Assembly: GCF_001500045.1 (NCBI RefSeq)
Contig: NZ_LQIX01000027.1
Span: forward strand, 1-40,159
Origin: Mycobacterium sp. GA-1199
GTDB taxonomy: Bacteria; Actinomycetota; Actinomycetes; Mycobacteriales; Mycobacteriaceae
DNA: 40,159 nucleotides
Direction: 5' to 3'
Shown here: positions 30,151-37,872 of the stretch, piece after piece
Numbering within the stretch: the stretch's first letter is position 1
How the letters are laid out: each line of letters begins with the position of its first letter
Position numbers and translations under genes: made by a program
The notes under the pieces: model-generated
What the model was told of the DNA's origin: nothing
What the model saw: only the letters and a program-made list of their open reading frames with translations
The model's database searches: none

Positions 30151-30156
30151 AGGGTA
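30151..30156 (-). promoter_or_regulatory. -10 hexamer of the pptH-pptT-truB operon
   Basis: TACCCT on the minus strand, 8 nt before the GTG of pptH. If the TTG start at 30187 is real, this lies inside the gene and the promoter must be further upstream. Confidence 0.35.
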
Positions 30157-30232
30157 CTGAACCGGATGCACGCGGCTCGTCCGGCAACTAGAACAGGTTC
30201 TTGTTTCCTCTCGGGCGCTGGGAGCGGCCCGC

Positions 30233-30238
30233 TAGACT
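30233..30238 (+). promoter_or_regulatory. -10 hexamer of the DUF3558 gene
   Basis: TAGACT, then a leader of ~30 nt with AAAGGGG before the ATG. A 5-2-5 palindrome (AGAAC-AG-GTTCT, 30190-30201) lies further upstream. Confidence 0.4.
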
Positions 30239-30273
30239 CCCCGCAGGGTCGGACCGACGAACAAAGGGGTGAC

Positions 30274-30843
30274 ATGCTCGCCAAGCTGCGCTTGGTCTCG
30301 GCGCTGTGCGCACTGATCGCTGCGGTGACGGTGGTGTGGCAGGCCAACCTCGCAGGCGCCCCGCGTGTGGCTGCCGACGACATCCCCATGACGAATGTCA
30401 CGACGTCGATCAAGTGGCCCGTGATCGAGACCACCGACCCGTCGCCGTTCAACCCGTGCAAGCAGATTCCGCTGGACGCGATCCAGGCGATGGGTCTGGC
30501 GTTCACCCCGCCCACGCCGGAGGATCAGCTGCGGTGCCGCTACGACGCGGGCAACTATCAGCTGGCCGTGGAGGCGATCGTCTGGCGCACCTATGAGCAG
30601 ACGCTGCCCGTCGACGCGGTCCAACTCGACATCGACGGGCATCGCGCCGCGCAGTACTGGGTGATGAAGCCGACCGACTGGAACAACCGCTGGTGGATCA
30701 CCTGCATGATCGCCTTCGACACCAGCTACGGCGTGCTGCAGCAGTCGCTGTTCTACTCGCCGATCTACTCCGAGCCCGACCCCGACTGCATGCAGACCAA
30801 CCTGCAACGCGCGCACGAGCTGATTCCGCACTACGTGTTCTGA
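30274..30843 (+). CDS. DUF3558 domain exported protein
   Basis: A 189-aa secreted or membrane-anchored protein. An N-terminal hydrophobic segment (KLRLVSALCALIAAVTVVWQA) is a signal peptide or anchor. The Cys in it is preceded by Leu, so it is a poor lipobox, unlike many DUF3558 lipoproteins. The mature part shows the DUF3558 pattern FNPCKQIPLDAIQAMGL and CRYDAGNYQLAVEAI with disulfide-competent cysteines, followed by DPDCMQTNLQRAHELIPHYVF. Function unknown. In M. tuberculosis the lipoprotein gene lppV is next to this operon, so this is a positional counterpart. Divergent from pptH. Confidence 0.8.
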   Translation: MLAKLRLVSALCALIAAVTVVWQANLAGAPRVAADDIPMTNVTTSIKWPVIETTDPSPFNPCKQIPLDAIQAMGLAFTPPTPEDQLRCRYDAGNYQLAVEAIVWRTYEQTLPVDAVQLDIDGHRAAQYWVMKPTDWNNRWWITCMIAFDTSYGVLQQSLFYSPIYSEPDPDCMQTNLQRAHELIPHYVF

Positions 30844-31002
30844 TCAGCCGTTCGATTCACCAGTGTTCGATGCGGTCCATCGGCCTGCTGGAGGGCCGGA
30901 AACGTCCAGTTCGCCATCTTGTCCAGTTGCTCGGCGGGATCGGTTATGTCGTGGTTTACCGACCGAACGTCATCGATCGACCGCGGCGGCATCGGTTCTG
31001 CG

Positions 31003-31008
31003 TAGCCT
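31003..31008 (+). promoter_or_regulatory. -10 hexamer of the CocE-like hydrolase gene
   Basis: TAGCCT ends 6 nt before the GTG; leaderless geometry. The ~160 bp upstream hold no convincing gene. Confidence 0.45.
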
Positions 31009-31014
31009 CGTGAG

Positions 31015-32685
31015 GTGACCGCTTCCACCGTCGCCGCCCCGCCGGCATCCCGTTCGAAGGTCAAGCAGCTCACCGGACGCACCGTGTCACGCCTGCTGCG
31101 GCTGCCGCCGCACACCACCGACTTTACGGTCAACAGGGTCCGCGTTCCGATGCGAGACGGTGTCGAACTGCGCGCCGACCACTATGCGCCCACCACCGCG
31201 GACCCGGCGGGCACGCTGCTGGTGCGCTGCCCCTACGGCCGAGACTTCCCCTTCGCCGCCCTCTACGGACGCGTCTATGCCGCACGCGGCTATCACGTGG
31301 TCCTGCAGAGCGTGCGCGGCACGTACGGCTCCGGCGGCGACTTCGACCCGATGGTCAACGAGATCGCCGACGGCGCCGACACCGTCGAGTGGCTGCGCAA
31401 CCAAGATTGGTTCACCGGCTCGTTCGCCACGATCGGGCTGTCGTATCTCGGTTTCACCCAGTGGGCGCTGCTCATCGACCCGCCACCGGAGATGAAGGCC
31501 GCGGTGATCACCGTCGGCCCGCACGACGTCAGCGGTCCGCGGTGGGGCCGCGGTTCCTTCGCGTTGAGCGACTTCCTCGGCTGGAGCCATCTGGTGGCCT
31601 ACCAGGAGGATCGGAACCGGGTGCGCGCGCTGGTGCGACAGCTGCGGTCGCGGCGCCGCATCGCCCGTGCGGTGAACCGGCTGCCCGCCGGGGAGGCGGG
31701 GCGCGCGCTGCTGGGCGCGGGTGCGCCGTGGTGGGAATCCTGGCTCGATCACCCCGATGCCGACGACCCCTTCTGGACCGCACTGAACCTGCGTCGCGCC
31801 CTGGACAGCGCCGACGTGCCGGTACTGCTGATCAGCGGGTGGCAAGACCTGTTCCTGGAGCAGACGATGGCCCAGTATCGGCGGCTGCGCGAGCGCGGAG
31901 TCGAGGTCGGATTGACCGTGGGCCCGTGGATCCACAGCCAGCTGATGACCAAGGCCGCGCCGACCGCGATCCGCGACACGCTCGACTGGTTGGGCGCTCA
32001 CCTCACCGGCGCCGGGAGCAAGCGGCGCCAGCCGGTGCGGATCTTCGTCAACGGCGGCGGCTGGATCGACCTGCCCGACTGGCCGCCGGCCATGCCCGAG
32101 GTGGTGCGCTACCTGCAACCGGGTGGTCGTCTGGGCGACGCCGTCCCGCCGGAGACCGCCGCCCCGTCGACGTTCACCTACAACCCGGCGAAGCCGACGC
32201 CGACCGTGGGCGGCCGGCTGTTGTCGCCGGAAGGCGGATATCGCAAGGACACCAGCCTGGCTCAGCGTGCCGACGTGTTGAGCTTCACCGGCGACCGCCT
32301 CCCCGCCGACCAATACGTGGTGGGGGTGCCGGTCGTGGAGCTGTCGCACTCGTGCGACAACCCGTACAACGATCTGTTCGTCCGCGTGAGCGAGGTGGAC
32401 GCCAAGGGACGCTCACGCAATGTGAGCGACGGCTACATCAGCTCCGCACCGGACTCCGGTCAGGTGCGTATCGAACTCGATCCGATCGCACACCGCTTCC
32501 GTGCGGGTTCACGGATCCGGGTGATCGTGGCGGGCGGGTCGCACCCCCGGTTCGCCCGCAACCTCGGTACCGGTGAACCGCTGGGTACGGGTAGCAACCT
32601 CGCGCCGGCCACCCACACCGTGCATCTCGGCGACGGAGCGTCGCGGCTGGTGCTGCCCGCCGGACCGCAGCCGCCCGCGGGCTGA
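31015..32685 (+). CDS. CocE/NonD family hydrolase
   Basis: A 556-aa serine hydrolase of the CocE / X-Pro dipeptidyl-peptidase S15 class, orthologue of Rv2800. The alpha/beta hydrolase domain has RVPMRDGVELRADHYAP, GTLLVRCPYGRDFPF, VVLQSVRGTYGSGG and the nucleophile in TIGLSYLGFTQW. The catalytic Asp is in LLISGWQDLFLEQ and the His in VGPWIHSQLM. The C-terminal jelly-roll (from about residue 365) includes VVELSHSCDNPYNDLFVRVSEVDAKGRSRNVSDGY and GSRIRVIVAGGSHPRFARN. It probably acts on esters or acylated compounds; no substrate is known. No signal peptide is seen. It converges with the DUF1802 gene 8 bp away. Confidence 0.88.
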   Translation: MTASTVAAPPASRSKVKQLTGRTVSRLLRLPPHTTDFTVNRVRVPMRDGVELRADHYAPTTADPAGTLLVRCPYGRDFPFAALYGRVYAARGYHVVLQSVRGTYGSGGDFDPMVNEIADGADTVEWLRNQDWFTGSFATIGLSYLGFTQWALLIDPPPEMKAAVITVGPHDVSGPRWGRGSFALSDFLGWSHLVAYQEDRNRVRALVRQLRSRRRIARAVNRLPAGEAGRALLGAGAPWWESWLDHPDADDPFWTALNLRRALDSADVPVLLISGWQDLFLEQTMAQYRRLRERGVEVGLTVGPWIHSQLMTKAAPTAIRDTLDWLGAHLTGAGSKRRQPVRIFVNGGGWIDLPDWPPAMPEVVRYLQPGGRLGDAVPPETAAPSTFTYNPAKPTPTVGGRLLSPEGGYRKDTSLAQRADVLSFTGDRLPADQYVVGVPVVELSHSCDNPYNDLFVRVSEVDAKGRSRNVSDGYISSAPDSGQVRIELDPIAHRFRAGSRIRVIVAGGSHPRFARNLGTGEPLGTGSNLAPATHTVHLGDGASRLVLPAGPQPPAG

Positions 32686-32693
32686 GGCGCGGG

Positions 32694-33254
32694 TCAACCC
32701 ACCCAGCGGCGCACGTTGTCGGCGATCTCGCCCAGCGTGGCGTCGTCGTGCACCGGGGGTGCCCATTCGGGGTCGATCGGCAGTGGCACCCAGCTGGTAC
32801 AACCCGCGTACTGGGGGGTGCGTTCGAGTCGCAGCGGCCTCACCAGCGGGCTGGCCTGGACGACGAGCACGGTGAGCCGATGCTTGGGGCGGAAATCGAG
32901 CCGGTCGGCGCGTACCGATGCGTCGGTCCAAATATGCAGGGACGCAATCTCTTCGAGCGTCTCCGGGCTGTTGACCTCGATCGCGGCGACGACGCGGGCA
33001 CCGGCGCGGACCACCACCGCGTCCTCCGTGCTGTCGGCGATCGCCACGTCGAGCAGATCGCGGTGCTCGGGGCGCACCCGCTCGGCATGGCTGTGCGCGA
33101 CGGTGGGGAACAGCACGAAGCGCGGCGCCGTGACCGCGAACCGCTTCTCGTGAATACCGCCCTTGCGCAGCAGGACGGTCTGCCTGCCGTCCAACAACGC
33201 ATGTACCGCGGCGCTCCACTCTTTGAGCGCGGGCTGCGTGAGCGTCGTCGTCAT
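32694..33254 (-). CDS. DUF1802 family protein
   Basis: A 186-aa protein starting with LKEWSAAVHALLDGRQTVLLRKGGIHEKRFAVTAPRFVLFPTVAHSHAERVRPEHRDL. This is the diagnostic DUF1802 pattern (E-W-x-x-x-x-x-A-L-x-x-G-x-Q-x-x-x-L-R-K-G-G-I-x-E, then F-x-x-F-P-T). No enzyme activity is known for the family. It follows the DUF2277 gene by 4 nt and is co-transcribed with it; no ribosome site separates them, so coupling is likely. Confidence 0.82.
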   Translation of the reverse strand: MTTTLTQPALKEWSAAVHALLDGRQTVLLRKGGIHEKRFAVTAPRFVLFPTVAHSHAERVRPEHRDLLDVAIADSTEDAVVVRAGARVVAAIEVNSPETLEEIASLHIWTDASVRADRLDFRPKHRLTVLVVQASPLVRPLRLERTPQYAGCTSWVPLPIDPEWAPPVHDDATLGEIADNVRRWVG

Positions 33255-33258
33255 CGGG

Positions 33259-33540
33259 CTATGTCGCGGCCGCCGCTTTGCGCTCCAAGCGGGCCCGCAC
33301 CTCGGGCCGGCGCAACGGTGGCACCGTCTTGGGCGGCTGGCGCCGGGGCGGCAGGGACGTCAGCAGCCGCTGGGTGATGGTGGTGACCTCTGCGACGGCG
33401 GCCTCGAAGGCGTCGGCGTTGGCCGCAGTCGGCCGGGTGATGCCGCTGACCTTGCGGATGTACTGGCGCGCCGCGGCTTCGATCTCCTCGTCGGTGGCCG
33501 CCGGTTCGAGCCCGCGTAGCTCGGTGATGTTTCGGCACAT
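33259..33540 (-). CDS. DUF2277 family small protein
   Basis: A 93-aa protein. MCRNITELRGLEPAATDEEIEAAARQYIRKVSGITRPTAANADAFEAAVAEVTTITQRLLTSL is the textbook DUF2277 sequence (M-C-R-N-I opening, R-K-V-S-G, T-x-x-L-L-x-x-L); the tail is basic and Pro-rich. Function unknown. The open frame continues upstream to 33639, but the M-C-R-N start is the family start and has a TATCGT hexamer 6 nt before it. First gene of a two-gene operon with DUF1802. Confidence 0.87.
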   Translation of the reverse strand: MCRNITELRGLEPAATDEEIEAAARQYIRKVSGITRPTAANADAFEAAVAEVTTITQRLLTSLPPRRQPPKTVPPLRRPEVRARLERKAAAAT

Positions 33541-33546
33541 GGCTCC

Positions 33547-33556
33547 ACGATAGGTT
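33547..33556. promoter_or_regulatory. overlapping divergent -10 elements (DUF2277 / echA16)
   Basis: TATCGT on the minus strand (33552-33547) and TAGGTT on the plus strand (33551-33556) share a central TA. Each ends 6 nt from its own start codon. The whole divergent spacer is only 22 bp, so the two leaderless promoters are superimposed and RNA polymerase can serve only one at a time. Confidence 0.5.
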
Positions 33557-33562
33557 CGTCGG

Positions 33563-34318
33563 GTGACTGACGACATCCTGCTCATCGACACCCAAGATCG
33601 CGTGCGCACGCTCACCCTGAACCGGCCGCAGTCGCGCAACGCGCTGTCGGCCGAACTGCGCAGGCGGTTCTACCGCGCCCTGGGCGAGGCGCAGGCCGAC
33701 GACGAAGTCGACGTCGTGATCGTCACCGGCGCCGACCCGGTGTTCTGCGCGGGTCTGGACCTCAAGGAGCTGGGCAACACGACCGAGCTGCCCGACATCT
33801 CGCCGAAGTGGCCGCCGATGACCAAACCCGTCATCGGCGCCATCAACGGTGCGGCCGTCACCGGCGGTCTCGAGATCGCCCTGTACTGCGATGTGCTGAT
33901 CGCCTCCGAGCAGGCGCGGTTCGCCGATACGCATGCTCGCGTGGGACTGTTGCCGACCTGGGGGCTGTCGGTGCGGTTACCGCAGAAGGTCGGTGTCGGG
34001 ATGGCCCGCCGGATGAGTCTGACCGGTGACTACCTGTCGGCCGAGGAGGCGCTGCGGTGCGGTCTGGTCACCCAGGTGGTCCCGCACGGTGAGCTGATGT
34101 CGACGGCCCGGCAGGTCGCGGCGTCGATCGTCGGCAACAACCAGCGGGCAGTGCGCGCTCTGCTGGCGTCGTATCACCGCATCGACGAGGCGCAGACCAA
34201 CGAGGGGCTCTGGATTGAGGCGGCGTCGGCGCGCGAGTGGATGCGCACGACCAGCGGCGACGACATCGCCGCCAACCGCGACGCCGTCCTGCAGCGCGGC
34301 CGCTCCCAAGTCCGCTGA
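33563..34318 (+). CDS. echA16: enoyl-CoA hydratase/isomerase family protein EchA16
   Basis: A 251-aa crotonase-fold protein, counterpart of Rv2831. The oxyanion-hole segments FCAGLDLKELG and NGAAVTGGLEIALYCD are present, the latter with the first catalytic-type Glu. At the place of the second catalytic Glu of hydratases (P-E in rat ECH) it reads FADTHARVGLLPTWG, with His instead. The reaction may therefore not be classical hydration. LSAEEALRCGLVTQVVPHGEL and a helical C-terminus follow. The substrate is presumably an acyl-CoA. The GTG start is leaderless. Confidence 0.88.
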   Translation: MTDDILLIDTQDRVRTLTLNRPQSRNALSAELRRRFYRALGEAQADDEVDVVIVTGADPVFCAGLDLKELGNTTELPDISPKWPPMTKPVIGAINGAAVTGGLEIALYCDVLIASEQARFADTHARVGLLPTWGLSVRLPQKVGVGMARRMSLTGDYLSAEEALRCGLVTQVVPHGELMSTARQVAASIVGNNQRAVRALLASYHRIDEAQTNEGLWIEAASAREWMRTTSGDDIAANRDAVLQRGRSQVR

Positions 34319-34331
34319 CCTCCGGCAATGC

Positions 34332-34363
34332 GCGAGCGGGCGTGTTTGCACACGACACGCCGC
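34332..34363 (+). repeat. 32-nt dispersed repeat, copy A (upstream of the methyltransferase)
   Basis: gcgagcgggcgtgtttgcac... ending gacacgccgc. It matches copy B (35017-35048, opposite strand) at 26 of 32 positions without gaps. Contains a small inverted repeat GGCGTGT/ACACGCC that could form a hairpin behind echA16. Confidence 0.65.
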
Positions 34364-34390
34364 GGATTTACAGCAGTTTGCGCACCCTCA

Positions 34391-34396
34391 TAGGCT
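34391..34396 (+). promoter_or_regulatory. -10 hexamer of the methyltransferase gene
   Basis: TAGGCT ends 6 nt before the GTG start; leaderless geometry. Confidence 0.5.
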
Positions 34397-34402
34397 GCGA
34401 GC

Positions 34403-34969
34403 GTGAACGAAGCGCACGAGTACTGCGGCAGCGAGGAATGGCGACAGCTGATCCGCGAGGTGATTCTGCCGTGGGCGCTGGGCGAGATCGACCTCGGCGA
34501 CGACGTGCTCGAGGTCGGACCCGGCTACGGCGCGACCACCGACGTGTTGAGCGAATCGGTGGGCCGGCTGACGTCGGTGGAGATCGACGACGAACTCGCG
34601 GCGATGCTGACCGCTCGCTTCGCCGATGTCCCGACCGTCGAGATCGTGCGCGGCGACGCGACGGCACTGTCCTACGACGACGACCGCTTCACCGGCGCAG
34701 CGTGTTTCACGATGCTGCACCATGTCCCCACCGCCGAACTCCAAGACCGGCTGTTCGCCGAGGTCGCCCGCGTGCTGCGGCCCGGCGCGGCGCTGGTGGC
34801 CAGCGACAGCCTCGGCAGCGAGGAGTTGGCCGTCGCGCATGAAGGCGACACGTATAACCCCGTCGACCCCGCGACACTGCCGAATCGGTTGGCGGCGACG
34901 GGGTTTGACGATGTACGGGTGAAGACGACGGAGTTCGGCTGGGCCGCGATCGCGCGGGCCCGCGCCTAG
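34403..34969 (+). CDS. class I SAM-dependent methyltransferase
   Basis: A 188-aa Rossmann-fold methyltransferase. Motif I is DVLEVGPGYGATT (residues 34-46), the ribose-binding acid is in TSVEIDDELAAML, and motif II is VRGDATALSYDDDRF. ACFTMLHHVPT and the strand LVASDSLGSEEL follow. The substrate is unknown; the HHVPT and ALVASDS signatures fit small-molecule methyltransferases. The gene is bracketed by two inverted copies of a short repeat (34332-34363, 35017-35048), which might mean it once moved as a unit. It converges with the MATE transporter. Confidence 0.85.
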   Translation: MNEAHEYCGSEEWRQLIREVILPWALGEIDLGDDVLEVGPGYGATTDVLSESVGRLTSVEIDDELAAMLTARFADVPTVEIVRGDATALSYDDDRFTGAACFTMLHHVPTAELQDRLFAEVARVLRPGAALVASDSLGSEELAVAHEGDTYNPVDPATLPNRLAATGFDDVRVKTTEFGWAAIARARA

Positions 34970-34987
34970 CGCGCTACGCTGACGCCC

Positions 34988-35049
34988 CGCGAGCGCCCAC
35001 ATTCTGCCAATTCTTTGCGGCGTGTCCTGTACAGACGCGGGCGCTCGCG
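34988..35049. repeat. 11-bp inverted repeat between convergent genes, containing repeat copy B
   Basis: Arms cgcgagcgccc (34988-34998) and its exact complement (35039-35049). The right half, 35017-35048 read on the minus strand, is copy B of the 32-nt repeat (gcgagcgcccgcgtctgtac...). It lies between the methyltransferase and MATE stops and may act as a terminator. Confidence 0.7.
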
Positions 35050-35058
35050 TCAAGGAGG

Positions 35059-36402
35059 TCAAGCCGTGCCCGGCACGAGCCACCGGCCTGAGACGGCGCG
35101 CCAGCCGACGAACACCAACCGCAGCACCATGAACGTCGACAACCCCGCCCAGATACCGAGCAGCCCCCAACCGAACGCGAGCGACAGCCAGATCAGCGGC
35201 AGGAAGCCCACCAGCGCGCTGGCGAGCGTCGCGTTGCGCATGAACTTCGCGTCGCCGGCGCCCAACAGCACACCGTCGAGCGCGAAAACGATTCCTGCAA
35301 CGGGCAATTGGGCCACCATGAACCACCACGGCACACCGATCGCGTCGAGCACCGAACGGTCGTCGGTGAACACATTCGGAATCACCGACGCACCGACCGC
35401 GAACAGGATGGCAAATACCGCCGAGGCCAACGCCGAGAAGATCGTCACCCGCCAGGCCACCGATTTGGCGTGCGTCAGCTCACCCGCGCCGAGTGCCGCA
35501 CCGACCAGCGACTGCGCGGCGATCGCCAGCGAATCCAGTACCAACGCAAGGAAATTCCACAGCTGCAGCACGACCTGATGCGCGGCCACGGCGGCCGCTC
35601 CGAACCGGGCGGCGACGGCGCCCGCCGACACGAAACAGGCCTGAAACGCCAGCGTCCGCAACACCAGGTCGCGACCCATCACCACCTGCGCGCGCAACAC
35701 CCCGGGGTGCACGCGCAGCGGCACCTTCTCGATCAGCAGCGCGCGACAGAACAACGCGGCGGCCACCCACTGCCCCACCGCGTTCGCGACGGCCGAGCCC
35801 GGCAGCCCGAGCCGCGGCATGCCGAGCCAGCCGTACACCAGTAGCGGGCACAGCAGCGCCGACACCGCGAACCCGAACACGACGAACTTCAGCGGCCGCA
35901 CGATGTCCTGCACGCCGCGCATCCACCCGTTACCCGCCGCCGACACCAGGATCGCGGGGACGCCGAGAATCGCGATGCGCACCCACGACAGCGCCTCGTC
36001 GGCGATCTCTCCCCCGTCGGCCGAGCCCGCCAGCGCCGACACCAGCGGCACCGCGAACACCTGCACCGCCGCGACGATCACCGCGCCCAATCCCAGCGCC
36101 AGCCACGTGGCCTGCACACCTTCCCCGACCGCGGCCGGCCGATCGCCGGCGCCGAAGAACCGGGCCGAGCGGGCGGTGGTGCCGTAGGCCAGGAACGTCA
36201 TCTGCGAGCTCAAAGTGGTCAGGATGAGCCCGCCGATCGCCAGCCCGGCCAACGCCAGGGCGCCCAACCGGCCGACCACCGCGATGTCGAACAACAGGTA
36301 GATCGGTTCGGCGGCAAGCACTCCGAGCGCGGGCACGGCCAGCCCGGCGATCCGGCGGCCGGTCACCGCAGCATTCGACGGATCCGGTGCGGGCTCAGCC
36401 AA
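35059..36402 (-). CDS. dinF: MATE family efflux transporter DinF
   Basis: A 447-aa transporter with about twelve membrane helices in two repeated halves. Typical MATE features are the helix 1 start IAGLAVPALGVLAAEPIYLLFDIAVVGRLGALALAGLAIG, GNGWMRGVQD in the middle, the second-half AAHQVVLQLWNFLALVLDSLAIAAQSLVGAALGAG, and DGVLLGAGDAKFMRNA. Members expel drugs or metabolites by Na+ or H+ antiport. No ATG or GTG fits; the start is TTG, 8 nt inside the end of nrnA. Translation therefore depends on coupling. Orthologue of Rv2836c. Confidence 0.92.
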   Translation of the reverse strand: MAEPAPDPSNAAVTGRRIAGLAVPALGVLAAEPIYLLFDIAVVGRLGALALAGLAIGGLILTTLSSQMTFLAYGTTARSARFFGAGDRPAAVGEGVQATWLALGLGAVIVAAVQVFAVPLVSALAGSADGGEIADEALSWVRIAILGVPAILVSAAGNGWMRGVQDIVRPLKFVVFGFAVSALLCPLLVYGWLGMPRLGLPGSAVANAVGQWVAAALFCRALLIEKVPLRVHPGVLRAQVVMGRDLVLRTLAFQACFVSAGAVAARFGAAAVAAHQVVLQLWNFLALVLDSLAIAAQSLVGAALGAGELTHAKSVAWRVTIFSALASAVFAILFAVGASVIPNVFTDDRSVLDAIGVPWWFMVAQLPVAGIVFALDGVLLGAGDAKFMRNATLASALVGFLPLIWLSLAFGWGLLGIWAGLSTFMVLRLVFVGWRAVSGRWLVPGTA

Positions 36403-37393
36403 GGGCGGCGTGCAACGCCTTCACCACGTCCTCGGCGGACCCGGTGGCCGAATATCCCGCGGCCAGGCGGTGACCGCCCCCGCCGAATCCGCTCGCGACC
36501 GGTGACAGGTCGTAGGACTTGGCCCGCATCGACACCGACCAGTGCCCCGGCTCGATCTCCTTGAACACCGCGGCCACCTCGGCCTCTTCGGTGGTGCGCA
36601 CGATGTCGACGATGCTCTCGACTTCCTCGGGCCGCGCGTTGACCCATTCGTCGTAGTCCACCACCGCGCACACCAGGCCGCGACCGCCGGCAGCATCGGG
36701 CAGCAGCTGCGCCGAGGACAGCACCCGCGACAGCATAGGCAGCCACGCATACGGATGGGTGTCCAGCAGGGCCCGGCTGATGCCGGCGTTGTCGACACCG
36801 AGATCGACGAGGCGCGCGGCCAGCCGGTGCGCACGCGGGGTGGCCCACCGGAACGAGCCGGTGTCGGTGGTCAGGCCCGCATACAGGCAATGCGCGACGC
36901 CGATGTCGATCGGCTTTTCCCACGCGTCGAGCAGGTCGGCCACCAGCATCGTGGTGGAGTCCGCCGAGGAGTCGACGTAGTTAGCGGTGCCGAACAGCTG
37001 GTTGGAGGCGTGGTGGTCGATGACCAGGACTTCGCGACCGTCGTCGACGAGGCAGCGCAGCGCGCCGAGGCGGTTGACGCTGGGAATGTCGACGGTGACG
37101 ATCAGATCGGGGTTGCGGCGCATCTCGTCGGGGCCGACGAGCAGATGACCGCCGGGCAGCGACTGCAGCGATTCGGGCAGTTTCTCGGGCGCCGCGAAAC
37201 TCACCTGGACACTCTTGCCGACCTGATCGAGGACCAACGCCAGCGCCAGACCGGCACCGATGGTGTCGGCGTCGGGATAGACGTGGCAGACCACTCCGAC
37301 CGAGGCGGCCGCCGACACCAGTTCGGCTGCACCGTGGGCGTCGACCCGATCGCCCACTTCCGGGGCGTCAGTCGTCTTGTCGATCGCGGTCAC
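36395..37393 (-). CDS. nrnA: DHH-family phosphoesterase NrnA/CnpB (oligoribonuclease, c-di-AMP and pAp phosphatase)
   Basis: A 332-aa DHH-DHHA1 enzyme. The metal-site motifs are HVYPDADTIGAGLAL (D-x-D), VTVDIPS, the DHH in VIDHHASN, and GLTTDTGSFRW. The DHHA1 substrate motif is FGGGGHRLAAG. The M. tuberculosis orthologue Rv2837c (CnpB) hydrolyses c-di-AMP, nano-RNA and pAp. The GTG start overlaps the end of rbfA by 26 nt. The order infB-rbfA-nrnA-(truB) is common in actinobacteria; here truB is elsewhere. Confidence 0.94.
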   Translation of the reverse strand: MTAIDKTTDAPEVGDRVDAHGAAELVSAAASVGVVCHVYPDADTIGAGLALALVLDQVGKSVQVSFAAPEKLPESLQSLPGGHLLVGPDEMRRNPDLIVTVDIPSVNRLGALRCLVDDGREVLVIDHHASNQLFGTANYVDSSADSTTMLVADLLDAWEKPIDIGVAHCLYAGLTTDTGSFRWATPRAHRLAARLVDLGVDNAGISRALLDTHPYAWLPMLSRVLSSAQLLPDAAGGRGLVCAVVDYDEWVNARPEEVESIVDIVRTTEEAEVAAVFKEIEPGHWSVSMRAKSYDLSPVASGFGGGGHRLAAGYSATGSAEDVVKALHAALG

Positions 37394-37871
37394 CGCTGTC
37401 CTCAGAGTCGTCGGGCCCCCCGGCTACTGCCTCGCCCTCCACCTCACTGACACGGTACGGGTCCGCATCGCCGGCGTGCTTGGCGCCTTGCCGAACTCTC
37501 GCCAAATCCTCATCTGCGGCGCGAGCGCGGGCCAGCAGTTCCTCCATCTTGACCGCGGCGTCGGGCACGGTGTCTCGCTCGAACGCAAGGGTGGGCGTGA
37601 AGCGAACACCGAGGCTCGCCCCCACCTTGGACCGCAGCACACCTTTGGCCTTCTCGAGCGCCGCCGCCGCCCCGCCGTAATCCGGCTCTTCGGACAACGA
37701 CGCGCCGAGCACCGTGTAGTACAGCGTTGCGTCGTGCAGATCGTTGGTGACCTTGGCGTCCGTGATCGTCACACCCGACAGCCGCGGATCCTTGATCTCG
37801 TACTCGATCGCCGAGGCGACGATGGTGGAAATGCGTTTGGCCAGCCGCTTCGCCCGTGCGGGGTCAGCCAC
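37368..37871 (-). CDS. rbfA: 30S ribosome-binding factor A
   Basis: A 167-aa KH-like protein that assists late 16S rRNA maturation. Conserved blocks are RAKRLAKRISTIVASAIEYEIKDPRLSGVTITDAKVTNDLHDATLYYTVLG and LEKAKGVLRSKVGASLGVRFTPTLAFERD. Its acidic C-terminal tail (DDSEDSGDRDRQDD) is encoded over the start of nrnA. The GTG begins 1 nt after the infB stop. Length is slightly more than the bacterial norm because of the tail. Orthologue of Rv2838c. Confidence 0.96.
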   Translation of the reverse strand: MADPARAKRLAKRISTIVASAIEYEIKDPRLSGVTITDAKVTNDLHDATLYYTVLGASLSEEPDYGGAAAALEKAKGVLRSKVGASLGVRFTPTLAFERDTVPDAAVKMEELLARARAADEDLARVRQGAKHAGDADPYRVSEVEGEAVAGGPDDSEDSGDRDRQDD

Positions 37872-37872
37872 T

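Noticed and set aside
30190..30201. AGAAC-AG-GTTCT palindrome considered as a LexA box
   Set aside because: Mycobacterial SOS boxes are TCGAAC-n4-GTTCGA; spacing and flanks do not fit, and no SOS gene is adjacent.
30831..30992. 53-codon minus-strand frame (MPPRSIDDVRSVNHD...) between DUF3558 and CocE genes
   Set aside because: Composition is not implausible and it contains a protein-like stretch (DPAEQLDKMANW), but it has no ribosome site, overlaps the DUF3558 3' end and matches no family I know. It could be a gene remnant.
36403..37393. Possible fusion or frameshift because rbfA, nrnA and dinF overlap
   Set aside because: Each frame has complete motifs and family length; the overlaps of 26 and 8 nt are ordinary translational coupling.
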